Counted from the stretch's first letter, positions 1 to 6,837 are shown. The stretch is DNA of 7,591 nucleotides from Christensenellaceae bacterium (GCA_020025205.1 JAHHSO010000047.1:1-7591), one strand, 5' to 3'. Notes: generated by a model not told the origin, from the sequence alone. Translations and numbers: made by a program.

Positions 1-20
1 TAACCTGTTCGGAAGTGAAG

Positions 21-35
21 GCGGGCTCAGCCCGC
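21..35 (+). other. Small GC-rich stem-loop just before the gpmI ribosome binding site
   Basis: A perfect inverted repeat, GCGGGC-TCA-GCCCGC, forms a 6-bp stem with a 3-nt loop ending one base before the GGGGG of the gpmI ribosome binding site. No T-run follows, so it is not an intrinsic terminator. It could influence translation or mark an mRNA processing or stability boundary between gpmI and an upstream gene; that is inference. Confidence 0.4.
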
Positions 36-45
36 GGGGGAAAGT

Positions 46-1572
46 ATGGCAAAGAAACCGGTTCTTCTGTGCATTATGGATGGCTTCGGCTGGGTGCCGG
101 AGCAGACATTCGGAAATGCAATCGCTGCGGCCAAAAAGCCGCATCTCAATGCGCTGTTTGAGCGCTATCCGTATACCACCATCGAGGCGTCCGGCATGGC
201 GGTAGGCCTGCCTGAGGGACAGATGGGCAACAGCGAGGTCGGACACACCAACATTGGCGCGGGCCGCATCGTCTATCAGCAGTTGACACTCATCACCAAG
301 TCCATCATGGACGGCACGATGAAGGAAAATGATGTGCTGGTGCGCAATATGCGCAAAGCCATCGACGCCGGCAAGGCCGTTCATTTCATGGGGCTGCTGG
401 GCACAGGCGGCGTTCACAGCCACATTGAGCACCTCTTCGGCCTGCTGGATATGGCTAAGTATCTGGGCGCCAAGAAAGTTTATGTCCACTGCATCATGGA
501 TGGACGCGATACTGACCCGCATTCCGGAAAGGGCTTCCTTGCGGATCTGCAAAAGAAGCTGGACGAACTTCAGCTCGGAGAAATCGCTACGGTTATCGGC
601 CGCTATTATGCGATGGATCGCGACTCCAACTGGGATCGAGAGGAAAAGGCCTATGCAGCGCTCGTTTACGGCGAGGGCAACCATGCCGCCAATGCACAGG
701 AATGCATTGACAAGAGCTATGCTGACGGCGTGACTGATGAATTCGTTGTGCCGTGCGTCACCTGCGAAGGCGGCCGCATTGAAGAAGGCGACACGGTCTG
801 CTTCATCAACTTCCGCCCGGACCGCGCACGACAGATCACCCGCATTTTCGTGGATGATGCGTTCAATGGCTTTGAGCGCCGTTTCGGCCGCTTCCCGGTG
901 AACTACGTCTGTATGGCCGAATATGATGCGACCATGCCCAATGTCGAGGTCGCCTATCCGCCGGTTGAGCTGACCAACGTGCTGGGGCAGTATCTTGCTG
1001 ACAACGGCAAGACACAGCTTCGTATCGCGGAAACCGAGAAGTATGCCCATGTGACGTTCTTCTTCAACGGCGGCATGGAGGCACCCTGCGCGGGCGAAGA
1101 CCGCAAGGTTATCCCCAGCCCGAAGGTTGCCACCTATGACCTGAAGCCGGAAATGAGTGCTTATGAAGTTGCTGACGAATGTGCCCAGCGCATCCGTTCC
1201 GGCAAATACGACGTTGTCATCCTCAACTTTGCTAACTGCGACATGGTCGGCCATACCGGTGACTTTGACGCGGCGGTCAAGGCGGTTGAGGCTGTGGACG
1301 AGTGTGTCAATACCGTCTGGGAAGCTGTCAACGAGATGGGCGGCTGCATGTTCCTGACGGCTGACCATGGAAATGCCGATAAGATGAAGAACGCCGATGA
1401 CACGCCGTTTACCGCACATACGACTAACCCCGTTCCGTTCCTGGCGGCGGGCTGCGGCGATGTGAAGCTGCGTGAGGGCGGATGTCTGGCGGATATTGCA
1501 CCCACCATGCTTCCGTATATCGGACTGCCGGTGCCGAAGGAAATGACCGGTAAGAGCCTGATCGAAGGCTGA
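46..1572 (+). CDS. gpmI: 2,3-bisphosphoglycerate-independent phosphoglycerate mutase
   Basis: Interconverts 3-phosphoglycerate and 2-phosphoglycerate in cytoplasmic glycolysis/gluconeogenesis, using two metal ions (usually Mn2+) and a phosphoserine intermediate. The 508-residue length is normal for the family. Expected active-site residues are visible: Asp12 (IMDGFG), the phosphorylated Ser63 in GNSEVGH, His124 in GGVHSH, Arg154/Asp155 in GRDTDP, Arg186 and Arg192 (GRYYAMDRD), Arg257/Arg260 in FRPDR, Lys332, Asp399/His403 in CDMVGH, Asp440/His441 in TADHGN, and His458 in TAHTTNP. The start ATG at 46 follows a GGGGGAAAG ribosome binding site at 36-44. No promoter is visible in the 45 upstream bases, so transcription may come from an upstream gene; in Clostridia gpmI often follows tpiA in a glycolytic operon, which cannot be checked here. 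Two terminators follow the stop. Nothing is truncated or missing. Confidence 0.98.
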   Translation: MAKKPVLLCIMDGFGWVPEQTFGNAIAAAKKPHLNALFERYPYTTIEASGMAVGLPEGQMGNSEVGHTNIGAGRIVYQQLTLITKSIMDGTMKENDVLVRNMRKAIDAGKAVHFMGLLGTGGVHSHIEHLFGLLDMAKYLGAKKVYVHCIMDGRDTDPHSGKGFLADLQKKLDELQLGEIATVIGRYYAMDRDSNWDREEKAYAALVYGEGNHAANAQECIDKSYADGVTDEFVVPCVTCEGGRIEEGDTVCFINFRPDRARQITRIFVDDAFNGFERRFGRFPVNYVCMAEYDATMPNVEVAYPPVELTNVLGQYLADNGKTQLRIAETEKYAHVTFFFNGGMEAPCAGEDRKVIPSPKVATYDLKPEMSAYEVADECAQRIRSGKYDVVILNFANCDMVGHTGDFDAAVKAVEAVDECVNTVWEAVNEMGGCMFLTADHGNADKMKNADDTPFTAHTTNPVPFLAAGCGDVKLREGGCLADIAPTMLPYIGLPVPKEMTGKSLIEG

Positions 1573-1587
1573 TTGACCAGATAAAAC

Positions 1588-1628
1588 AAAGCGCTGTTCT
1601 CCTTCAATTCGGAGAGCAGCGCTTTTTC
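1588..1628 (+). terminator. Strong intrinsic terminator after gpmI, probably bidirectional
   Basis: A 15-bp stem starts AAAGCGCTG (1588-1602) and pairs with 1611-1625 through one G-U wobble. The loop is 8 nt (1603-1610) and the tail is CTTTTTCTC. It starts 15 bp after the gpmI stop. Read on the minus strand, the same hairpin is followed by TTTGTTTTAT, so it may also stop transcripts arriving from the convergent acylation operon. Confidence 0.9.
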
Positions 1629-1637
1629 TCATAATTC

Positions 1638-1661
1638 GGGCTGATTCACAGCCCTCTTTTT
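1638..1661 (+). terminator. Second intrinsic terminator downstream of gpmI
   Basis: GGGCTG (1638-1643) pairs perfectly with CAGCCC (1649-1654) around a 5-nt loop and is followed by TCTTTTT. It lies about 10 bp beyond the first terminator and would act as a backup for plus-strand transcripts. Confidence 0.75.
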
Positions 1662-1771
1662 AAAATCACAAAAACTGAACCCCAGCTTGGCCTGCGCACT
1701 CCCTTTTTTTATGGAATTGCGTTGGAGGAAAGCGGAAAAAGCGTCAACCGGGTTCGGGATAAGCCCGCCTT

Positions 1772-3220
1772 TTATATTGCCTTTTCTGCAATGACTTCAT
1801 TTGTTGCGGCATCTATGATGATTGCCTGTATGCCGTCAGAATCATAAGGAATAGATGTAGTCTGACCGGCCTGCTCAAGCGTCAGGAAGGTGTTGTCTAA
1901 ATGAACAAGGCCAAAGGAAGCGGAAATTTCAGAACCGGCAGATTCCGTGTGCGTGTTTGCTGCCCGGTCTATTACCAAGAGATAAGGGGCGCTTTCATCC
2001 AGAGCGTCCAGAGGAAAGAGATTGTTTGACCACTTGGCAAACATGTCTTCTTCAAAGATGTGTTCGCGGGCGATGTTCTGGATTAGAAGCTTATCCTGTT
2101 CGGAAAGCTCCACATTTGCGCCGATGGACAGGCAGAGGCTGTAATCGCTGTCGTGCAGGAGCATCAGCAGGTTTTTTAGATTGCCTTCCCGCCGGATATA
2201 GTCTGCTTTTTCTTCCATATATGCATCGCCATAGGCCAGCCACGGCGCGTAGTGCGGATCGCTGCGCCTGTCCGGAACGGAGAAGTGGTCGCACAGATAA
2301 CGTCCGAGATAGTCCGTGACCTTGCGCGCGCCGGACGGGTTCAGATGGGCATGCGCATCGTAGCAGTCTGTTGCGTAGTCGGCCACCTGATCCATGCTCA
2401 CGAAGTCGATGTAGTCCACGCCGTATTCATTGGCAATGTTCCAGACGGCATTGGCCGCTTCCTGATCGCTGGTTTCGGCTGGATAGGGCATGTGTACCAG
2501 CAGCACATCAATACCGCGCCGCTGGCAGGATTCGATCATTTTGCGCAGATAGACAAAGCCCACGCTGTACGTGTCTTCCAGCTGCTGATATTCGTCGATG
2601 AGGGTGTAATCTTTGAAGGGAGCAACGCCAAGGGCATATTCTGCGCCGCGTTTGCGGGTTGGGATGGGGTGAAAGTCACTCGCGCTCAGTTCGCTCCATC
2701 GGGAGTGATATTTGCCCAGCTTGAAATAGTATTCCCATTTGAGCGTTGTGTATGGCGTGCCGGAGTCATCGGTTGCGGCAGGATCGTCCATGAGGTCTTC
2801 GATGGCGCGTATTTTGGTCAGCGTCAGCGGATAGCAGTCCAGCGCGGTGTGAACATCGCTGCTGCTGCCGGAAAGCTTGTAACTCTTTTCGACATCCTTG
2901 ATGCCGATAACCATGACTTTGGGGGTGACGTATTGAAGTGCGTTTTCCATCACCCAGTAGCAGACAGGCAGGGTGTTGCCATAGCTGGAAATGTTATAGG
3001 ACGTGATGCCATAGTCCTGCCAAAGCTCCATGGGGAAAATACCGTTGACCATCAGACTGTCTCCGATGAAAAGAACATCGTGATCTTCGGGACAGTCCAG
3101 AAAAGGTTCAAATTTGATGCGGCTTGCTTTGCGCTCAACGAGCCGGGAGACACCCGCAATGGCTGACACAAGAAGCGCACAGAACAGGACGCTCAGCGCG
3201 GCGGAACGAAGTTTTTTCAT
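1772..3220 (-). CDS. SGNH/GDSL-type extracytoplasmic acyltransferase/esterase, partner of the MBOAT protein
   Basis: Probably the extracytoplasmic partner that completes or edits O-acylation of a surface polymer with the adjacent MBOAT protein, as AlgJ/AlgX, PatB or DltD do with their MBOAT partners. An uncleaved signal anchor is likely at residues 6-24 (basic MKKLR then a hydrophobic run). The SGNH core starts with FIGDS, giving nucleophile Ser55; Gly81-Asn82 in SSYGN fit block II/III; DAHAHLNPSG at 288-297 gives Asp288 and His290/His292 near the end of the core. Asp288 lies four residues before His292 rather than the usual three. Residues about 320-482 form an extra domain ending in a GIQAIIIDAATNEVI-type strand pattern, which resembles ILEI-like lectin-type domains; this is from memory of the pattern and uncertain. 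The start ATG has a GGAG site 6 nt upstream that overlaps the stop codon of the MBOAT gene, suggesting coupled translation. The acyl group and acceptor polymer cannot be told from sequence. Confidence 0.85.
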   Translation of the reverse strand: MKKLRSAALSVLFCALLVSAIAGVSRLVERKASRIKFEPFLDCPEDHDVLFIGDSLMVNGIFPMELWQDYGITSYNISSYGNTLPVCYWVMENALQYVTPKVMVIGIKDVEKSYKLSGSSSDVHTALDCYPLTLTKIRAIEDLMDDPAATDDSGTPYTTLKWEYYFKLGKYHSRWSELSASDFHPIPTRKRGAEYALGVAPFKDYTLIDEYQQLEDTYSVGFVYLRKMIESCQRRGIDVLLVHMPYPAETSDQEAANAVWNIANEYGVDYIDFVSMDQVADYATDCYDAHAHLNPSGARKVTDYLGRYLCDHFSVPDRRSDPHYAPWLAYGDAYMEEKADYIRREGNLKNLLMLLHDSDYSLCLSIGANVELSEQDKLLIQNIAREHIFEEDMFAKWSNNLFPLDALDESAPYLLVIDRAANTHTESAGSEISASFGLVHLDNTFLTLEQAGQTTSIPYDSDGIQAIIIDAATNEVIAEKAI

Positions 3221-3235
3221 GTTGTGACTCCTTAG
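3221..3235 (-). promoter_or_regulatory. Ribosome binding site overlapping the upstream stop codon
   Basis: Read on the minus strand, TAAGGAGT contains both the TAA stop of the MBOAT gene (3232-3234) and the GGAG Shine-Dalgarno of the SGNH gene (3228-3231), with the SGNH ATG at 3218-3220. Ribosomes finishing the first gene are therefore placed directly on the second gene's binding site, consistent with matched amounts of the two partners. Confidence 0.8.
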
Positions 3236-4779
3236 AACTGATAGTAAATAAAGGATGCTTCACTGAAACCGGAGCCCCAGACCCCCAGAAGCAGAACGCC
3301 CACGATGCCAATTATGTAAATCAGCCAGCGGACGGGCAGCGGGCGGGAGAGAATCACGCTGCGCACATGAACGCCGCGCTCCTGAGCGAGCGACACGGCA
3401 AACAGAAGCAGCGTTGCGAGGGCCAGCACCATGTAATCAGCGGGAATCAGGAGGCCGGAAAGCTCGGCTGCCACGCCGGCAAACCGCGGTTCAAAGAGAG
3501 TCATTCGGAGCATCTGCATGGCTTCAGAAGCATGGGCGCAGCGGTCGAAGTACCAGCCGATATTGACCACAAGAAATGTACGCAGGACGCGGAACAGATG
3601 GAAGCCTTTGGATGCGGTGAGCCGGGGAAGACGTGCGTTTATGCGCTTATAGACAGGCTCCATCAGCGCGGTGAACGCGAGAATTGCACCGTTATAAAGC
3701 CCCCAGAGGAGATAATGCATCTGCGCACCGTGCCAGAGACCGACCAGAAAGAATACGAGCAGATTGCCCAGCGCGGCGGGCAGCGCGCGGGAAAAAGCCG
3801 TGCCGAAGTGCTTTTTTGCCGCCTTGGACAGTCGGTTGACGGGTTTAAGAAGCGCAAATGGATAGAACACGTAGTCGCGCATCCATGCGCCGAGGCTGAT
3901 GTGCCAGCGGCGCCAGAAGTCGCCCAAAGAAACGGAAAAGTAGGGACGGCGGAAGTTTTCTGCAAGTTCAATTCCAAATAGCTGGGCGATGCCGGAGACA
4001 AGATCAATGCCGCCGGAGAAATCACAGTACTGCTGGAGAGAGTAAAACAGGACGCCTGCGACAATTGAAGCACCGCCCATTGCCCCTGCCGGAGCGGAAA
4101 AAACCGCATCCACCAGCGGAAGGGCGCGGTCTGCAATGACCAGTTTTTTAAACAGCCCCCAGAGCATCAGAAGTGCACCGCGCTGGAGGGTTTCAAATTT
4201 AAAATCATGAGAAGCGGTCAGCTGAGGGCCGAGCTTGTCAAACCGGCCGATGGGACCTTGAATGAGCTGAGGAAAGAAAGATACGAAAAGTGCGAATTTG
4301 ACCGGATTCTTCTCCGGAGCATATTTGCCGTTGTACACGTCAATCAGGTAGCCCATGGACTGAAAGGTATAAAACGAAATGCCAAGGGGCAGGATCAGGC
4401 CGAGCGGCGAAGCGCGGAAAAGAACATCATCCGTGTATTTAAAGACGGCAAGAAGGCCGAAGTTCAGCACAAGCACACCCAGAAACAAAATCCGGCGGCG
4501 CACTTTGGAAGCGGCGCGGATTTTCTTTTTTTCATCCAAAGAAAGAGAAGAATCGGCATGAAGCCGGGCTTTGCAGCGGTTTGACATGCGCGCCAAAAGG
4601 AGCGCACCCAGCCAAGAGGAAAGCGTTGTTGCAAGGATGAAAGGAAGGGCCGAAAATGCGCGGGAAACATAAAAACCATAGCTCAGGGCGAGCAGAATCA
4701 GCCAGCGAAAACGCCGGGGCACGAGATAATACAGTGCCGCGCAGAAAAAACCGTAAAATGCGAGAGAAAAAAGAGACAT
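3232..4779 (-). CDS. MBOAT family membrane-bound O-acyltransferase (AlgI/DltB-like)
   Basis: A polytopic membrane protein expected to move an acyl group (often acetyl) from a cytoplasmic donor across the membrane to an extracellular polysaccharide or teichoic-acid-type polymer, with the downstream SGNH protein. Family signatures are clear over its 515 residues: PLGISFYTFQSMGYLIDVY at about 131-149, FFPQLIQGPIGRF at 168-180, a YCDFSGGIDL segment at 251-260, FWRRWHISLGAW at 288-299 with conserved His293, and GLWHGA at 347-352 with His350, the invariant MBOAT catalytic histidine. Many hydrophobic segments span the length. The length matches AlgI-type proteins. The ATG start has an AGGGGG site (4785-4790) five bases upstream. 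It is the first gene of a two-gene operon behind the promoter at 4825-4853. No DltA/DltC-like activation genes are present in the window, so a D-alanylation role is not supported; acetylation is a reasonable guess. Confidence 0.95.
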   Translation of the reverse strand: MSLFSLAFYGFFCAALYYLVPRRFRWLILLALSYGFYVSRAFSALPFILATTLSSWLGALLLARMSNRCKARLHADSSLSLDEKKKIRAASKVRRRILFLGVLVLNFGLLAVFKYTDDVLFRASPLGLILPLGISFYTFQSMGYLIDVYNGKYAPEKNPVKFALFVSFFPQLIQGPIGRFDKLGPQLTASHDFKFETLQRGALLMLWGLFKKLVIADRALPLVDAVFSAPAGAMGGASIVAGVLFYSLQQYCDFSGGIDLVSGIAQLFGIELAENFRRPYFSVSLGDFWRRWHISLGAWMRDYVFYPFALLKPVNRLSKAAKKHFGTAFSRALPAALGNLLVFFLVGLWHGAQMHYLLWGLYNGAILAFTALMEPVYKRINARLPRLTASKGFHLFRVLRTFLVVNIGWYFDRCAHASEAMQMLRMTLFEPRFAGVAAELSGLLIPADYMVLALATLLLFAVSLAQERGVHVRSVILSRPLPVRWLIYIIGIVGVLLLGVWGSGFSEASFIYYQF

Positions 4780-4824
4780 GGTATCCCCCTCTGTCGATTG
4801 TGAATAGCAGACACATACGAAACA

Positions 4825-4853
4825 ATTCTAACAAATTAAGGGGCGTTCTTCAA
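4825..4853 (-). promoter_or_regulatory. Sigma-A-type promoter of the MBOAT/SGNH operon
   Basis: On the minus strand, TTGAAG (4848-4853) and TAGAAT (4825-4830) are separated by exactly 17 bp. A TG one base before the -10 (TGtTAGAAT) makes an extended -10. Transcription should begin near 4818, leaving about 40 nt of leader before the MBOAT ATG. The match is 4/6 for the -35 and 5/6 for the -10. Confidence 0.7.
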
Positions 4854-5040
4854 GAAAATTATGGAAAATATGGACGGCTTTTAAAAATCTGTGCGACAAT
4901 TCAGAAGGAACAATTCTCTTTAAAGCGGCTTCATCTGCATGAATGGAAGACAATGGATGAAAAAGAGCTGCTGATTCGTCATATGAACAGGAAAAGAAAA
5001 TGGCCGAGTGTATGTTTTTCAAAGATAATAGAGAAAAGCG

Positions 5041-5069
5041 GGAACTTTTTCTCGCTGGAAAGCGTCTAA
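5041..5069 (+). promoter_or_regulatory. ECF-sigma-type promoter in front of the sigma factor gene
   Basis: GGAACTT (5041-5047) and GTCTAA (5064-5069) are 16 bp apart; stated the other way, GGAAC-N17-CGTC. This fits the classic ECF consensus (-35 with GGAAC, -10 with CGTC or GTCTAA). Transcription should start near 5075, giving a leader of about 25 nt with a strong ribosome binding site before ATG 5101. It suggests that the sigma factor activates its own operon. Confidence 0.8.
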
Positions 5070-5100
5070 AAAAGTGAAAGGACGCAGGAAAGGAGAGCGC

Positions 5101-5673
5101 ATGGAACAGGATTGGATCAGGCGCGCCCAGCAAGGGGACGCGAGAGCCTTTGAAACGCTGATGGGGGCGTATGAAAAGAAGATTTACGGACTGTGCCTTC
5201 GAATGATGGGCAATGCCCACGATGGCGAGGATGCCGCGCAGGAGGCCATCATCCGCATCTGGCAGAAGCTGCCGCAGTATAGAGAGCAGAGTTCTTTTGG
5301 CACATGGGTGTACAGGGTGGCGGTCTCCTGCTGCATGGATGCCATCAGAAAGCGCAGGACGCAGCCCTCGCTGGAGGAAATGGGGGCAGATGGATTTGAG
5401 CCGCGGGATGAAAGCCCAACGCCGCATGAAGAGGTAGAGAACGGGGAGCGGGAAGCCGCTGTTCAGGAGGCGGTCAGTTCGGTTCCCGAAGCGATGCGCG
5501 CCGTGTTCCTGCTTCGGGATGTCCATGGAAGAAGCGTGGAAGAAACGGCCCGCATATTGGGCATTTCGGAAGGAACGGTCAAGTCGAGGCTGTCCCGTGC
5601 AAGGCTGAAAATTGCGGCGGCGCTGCGTGCAAGTGGTCTATTTGAAAAGAGGAGGGATGAACATGAAATGTGA
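5101..5673 (+). CDS. ECF-family RNA polymerase sigma factor (sigma-70 family, group 4)
   Basis: Directs RNA polymerase to a small regulon and is probably held inactive by the membrane anti-sigma factor encoded next. The 190 residues show only the two domains of ECF sigmas: sigma-2 at about 13-87, with the core-binding segment GEDAAQEAIIRIW (42-54) and the -10-recognition segment around FGTWVYRVAVSCCMDAIRKR (66-85), and sigma-4 at about 118-172, with the helix-turn-helix RSVEETARILGISEGTVKSR (144-163) that reads the -35. The linker (88-117) is acidic. I choose ATG 5101, preceded by AAAGGAG (5089-5095) at good spacing. An in-frame GTG at 5074 would add nine residues but lies at or before the predicted transcription start of the ECF promoter, so it is unlikely. 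The stop overlaps the anti-sigma gene by 11 nt. The exact ECF group cannot be assigned by eye. Confidence 0.95.
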   Translation: MEQDWIRRAQQGDARAFETLMGAYEKKIYGLCLRMMGNAHDGEDAAQEAIIRIWQKLPQYREQSSFGTWVYRVAVSCCMDAIRKRRTQPSLEEMGADGFEPRDESPTPHEEVENGEREAAVQEAVSSVPEAMRAVFLLRDVHGRSVEETARILGISEGTVKSRLSRARLKIAAALRASGLFEKRRDEHEM

Positions 5674-6772
5674 AGAGGTGGAGGCCATCGTCTTTTCGGA
5701 CAGGAAAGCCACTGAGGAGGAGATGAACGCCGCATGGGAACATGCAGAGCATTGTCCGGCATGCAGGGCACTCCTGAATGAAGCGGATGTGTTGTCCGGA
5801 GCGCGGGAGATGGACGAAGAGGTTCAGGTTCCGGCAGATTTTACTGCCGGCTGGCAGGCTCAAATCAGGACAAAAGCGCAGCAGGAAAGTCTGATTAGAA
5901 AAATGCGCCGGGCGTTTTCCGGCGGCGGATGGATGCGTGCAGCGGCTTATGCGATGTGTGCAGTGGTGTTCTTTGGTGCAGGGTCAATGATGAACGGCGG
6001 CCGGATCAACGCGGGAGCCAAAGGCCATCAGGAAGCCTATGACGGTGTATATGCATCGGAACCGCAGAATAACAGGATGCTGACCAGCCGCGCCATGCCG
6101 GATGCAGGGCTGGGTGCAGAGGACGAGTCCCGCATGCTGTATACGGCGTGGATGGATCTGACAACCGGAGCACTTGACGAGACGGTGGAGGCCATCAAGC
6201 AGCAGGTGCAGGAAGCGGGAGGCAGCGTGCTGCGCTGCGAAGTGCGCACAGATGAGAAAAAGTATGCAGATATGGAACTGACCATTCCGTTCGGCGATCT
6301 GGACAGCCTTCTTGAAGCGTTCAGAGAACTGGGCAGGGTAGAAAGAGAATCTGTTTCCAGCCAGGACGTGACGGAAATGTACAAAGACAATGCTTCCCGG
6401 CTGGACAGCGCGCGCGCCAGAAAGAACAGGCTGGACGAGCTGTATGCGCAGGCGCAGGACATGGACGACATCATTGCCCTGAACGATGCCCTCTTTGAGG
6501 CACAGGCGGAGATTGACGCGCTTTCGGGTCAGCAGGTCAGCATAGATGAACGGGCAAAGAATGCGCGGCTGACGGTGAGCATCCGGCAGGAAGAGGCAGA
6601 AGCAGGATTTTTTTCTGGCATTGTCCAGAGTGCCGAAGACGGGATGATCGCATTGGGCGTGTGGATGAAAAGGGCCGTGAGAACAGCGGCGTATGCATTG
6701 CCGTGGCTGGCCGTGCTTGCGGCGGCAGCATTTGCTGTGAAAGGCATTGTCCGAAAAATGAGTGGAAAATAA
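5663..6772 (+). CDS. Membrane anti-sigma factor: zinc-binding anti-sigma domain fused to a DUF4349-like extracytoplasmic region
   Basis: Likely binds and silences the ECF sigma factor encoded immediately upstream and releases it on an envelope signal. In the 369-residue protein I see, in order: an N-terminal zinc-binding anti-sigma motif, H27-x3-C31-x2-C34; a basic stretch then a first membrane helix at about 91-110; a low-complexity linker to about 155; a DUF4349-like region at about 158-308 (MLYTAWMDLTTGALDETV, then YADMELTIPFGDLDSLL, then QDVTEMYKDNASRL), whose later part (about 240-295) should be a coiled coil; and a second membrane helix at about 343-361 with a basic tail (RKMSGK). This predicts a cytoplasmic N terminus, an outside sensor and a cytoplasmic C terminus. 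Start ATG 5663 has GAGGAGGG ending 6 nt upstream; the in-frame ATG 5657 abuts that site and is unlikely. It overlaps the sigma gene by 11 nt, so translation is probably coupled. The ligand or protease that triggers it is unknown. Confidence 0.88.
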   Translation: MKCEEVEAIVFSDRKATEEEMNAAWEHAEHCPACRALLNEADVLSGAREMDEEVQVPADFTAGWQAQIRTKAQQESLIRKMRRAFSGGGWMRAAAYAMCAVVFFGAGSMMNGGRINAGAKGHQEAYDGVYASEPQNNRMLTSRAMPDAGLGAEDESRMLYTAWMDLTTGALDETVEAIKQQVQEAGGSVLRCEVRTDEKKYADMELTIPFGDLDSLLEAFRELGRVERESVSSQDVTEMYKDNASRLDSARARKNRLDELYAQAQDMDDIIALNDALFEAQAEIDALSGQQVSIDERAKNARLTVSIRQEEAEAGFFSGIVQSAEDGMIALGVWMKRAVRTAAYALPWLAVLAAAAFAVKGIVRKMSGK

Positions 6773-6779
6773 TGGGAAG

Positions 6780-6804
6780 AAAAGGCGGCTGTGAATCGTC
6801 TTTT
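6780..6804 (+). terminator. Weak stem-loop with a short T-run between the anti-sigma and SIMPL genes
   Basis: AAAAGGCG (6780-6787) pairs with CGTCTTTT (6797-6804) with one G-U wobble around a 9-nt loop. Half of the stem is A-U and the T-run is only four bases, so termination would be partial at best. It may lower expression of the SIMPL gene relative to the sigma/anti-sigma pair. Confidence 0.35.
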
Positions 6805-6837
6805 GAGTAAATAAAAAATAGAAGGAGGGTATAGGGT

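Larger units (their letters stand above)
4780..5100. other. Divergent intergenic region between the acylation and sigma-factor operons
   Basis: This 321-bp AT-rich stretch separates two outward-facing operons. It holds the sigma-A-type promoter for the left operon and the ECF promoter for the right one. Between them lie three copies of ACAATTC (4822-4828, 4896-4902, 4910-4916), two of them as the longer AACAATTCT, the first overlapping the left -10. A GATAAT at 5024-5029 with a poor -35 (TGGCCG, 17 bp upstream) could be a weak second plus-strand promoter. A 38-codon reading frame at 4953-5069 has only a weak GGAAG upstream and runs into the ECF -10, so I do not call it a gene. Confidence 0.6.

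Noticed and set aside
1749..1767. CGGG...CCCG inverted repeat just after the SGNH stop as a minus-strand terminator
   Set aside because: The stem has only 4 bp plus 2 bp across a bulge, and the T-run on the minus strand begins about 8 nt away, so it does not make a convincing terminator.
2252..3981. Long plus-strand reading frames (304 and 285 codons) opposite the SGNH and MBOAT genes
   Set aside because: They are antisense shadows of well-supported genes, have low-complexity and implausible composition, no recognisable domains, and no good ribosome binding site.
4953..5069. Possible 38-residue small protein beginning MDEKELL in the divergent intergenic region
   Set aside because: Only a weak GGAAG precedes it, no promoter clearly serves it, it resembles nothing I recognise, and its stop codon lies inside the ECF -10 element.
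6775..6800. GGAA...CGTC upstream of the SIMPL gene as an ECF promoter
   Set aside because: The -35 lacks the AAC core and the spacing is off; CGTC here is better explained as the right arm of the stem-loop at 6780-6804.
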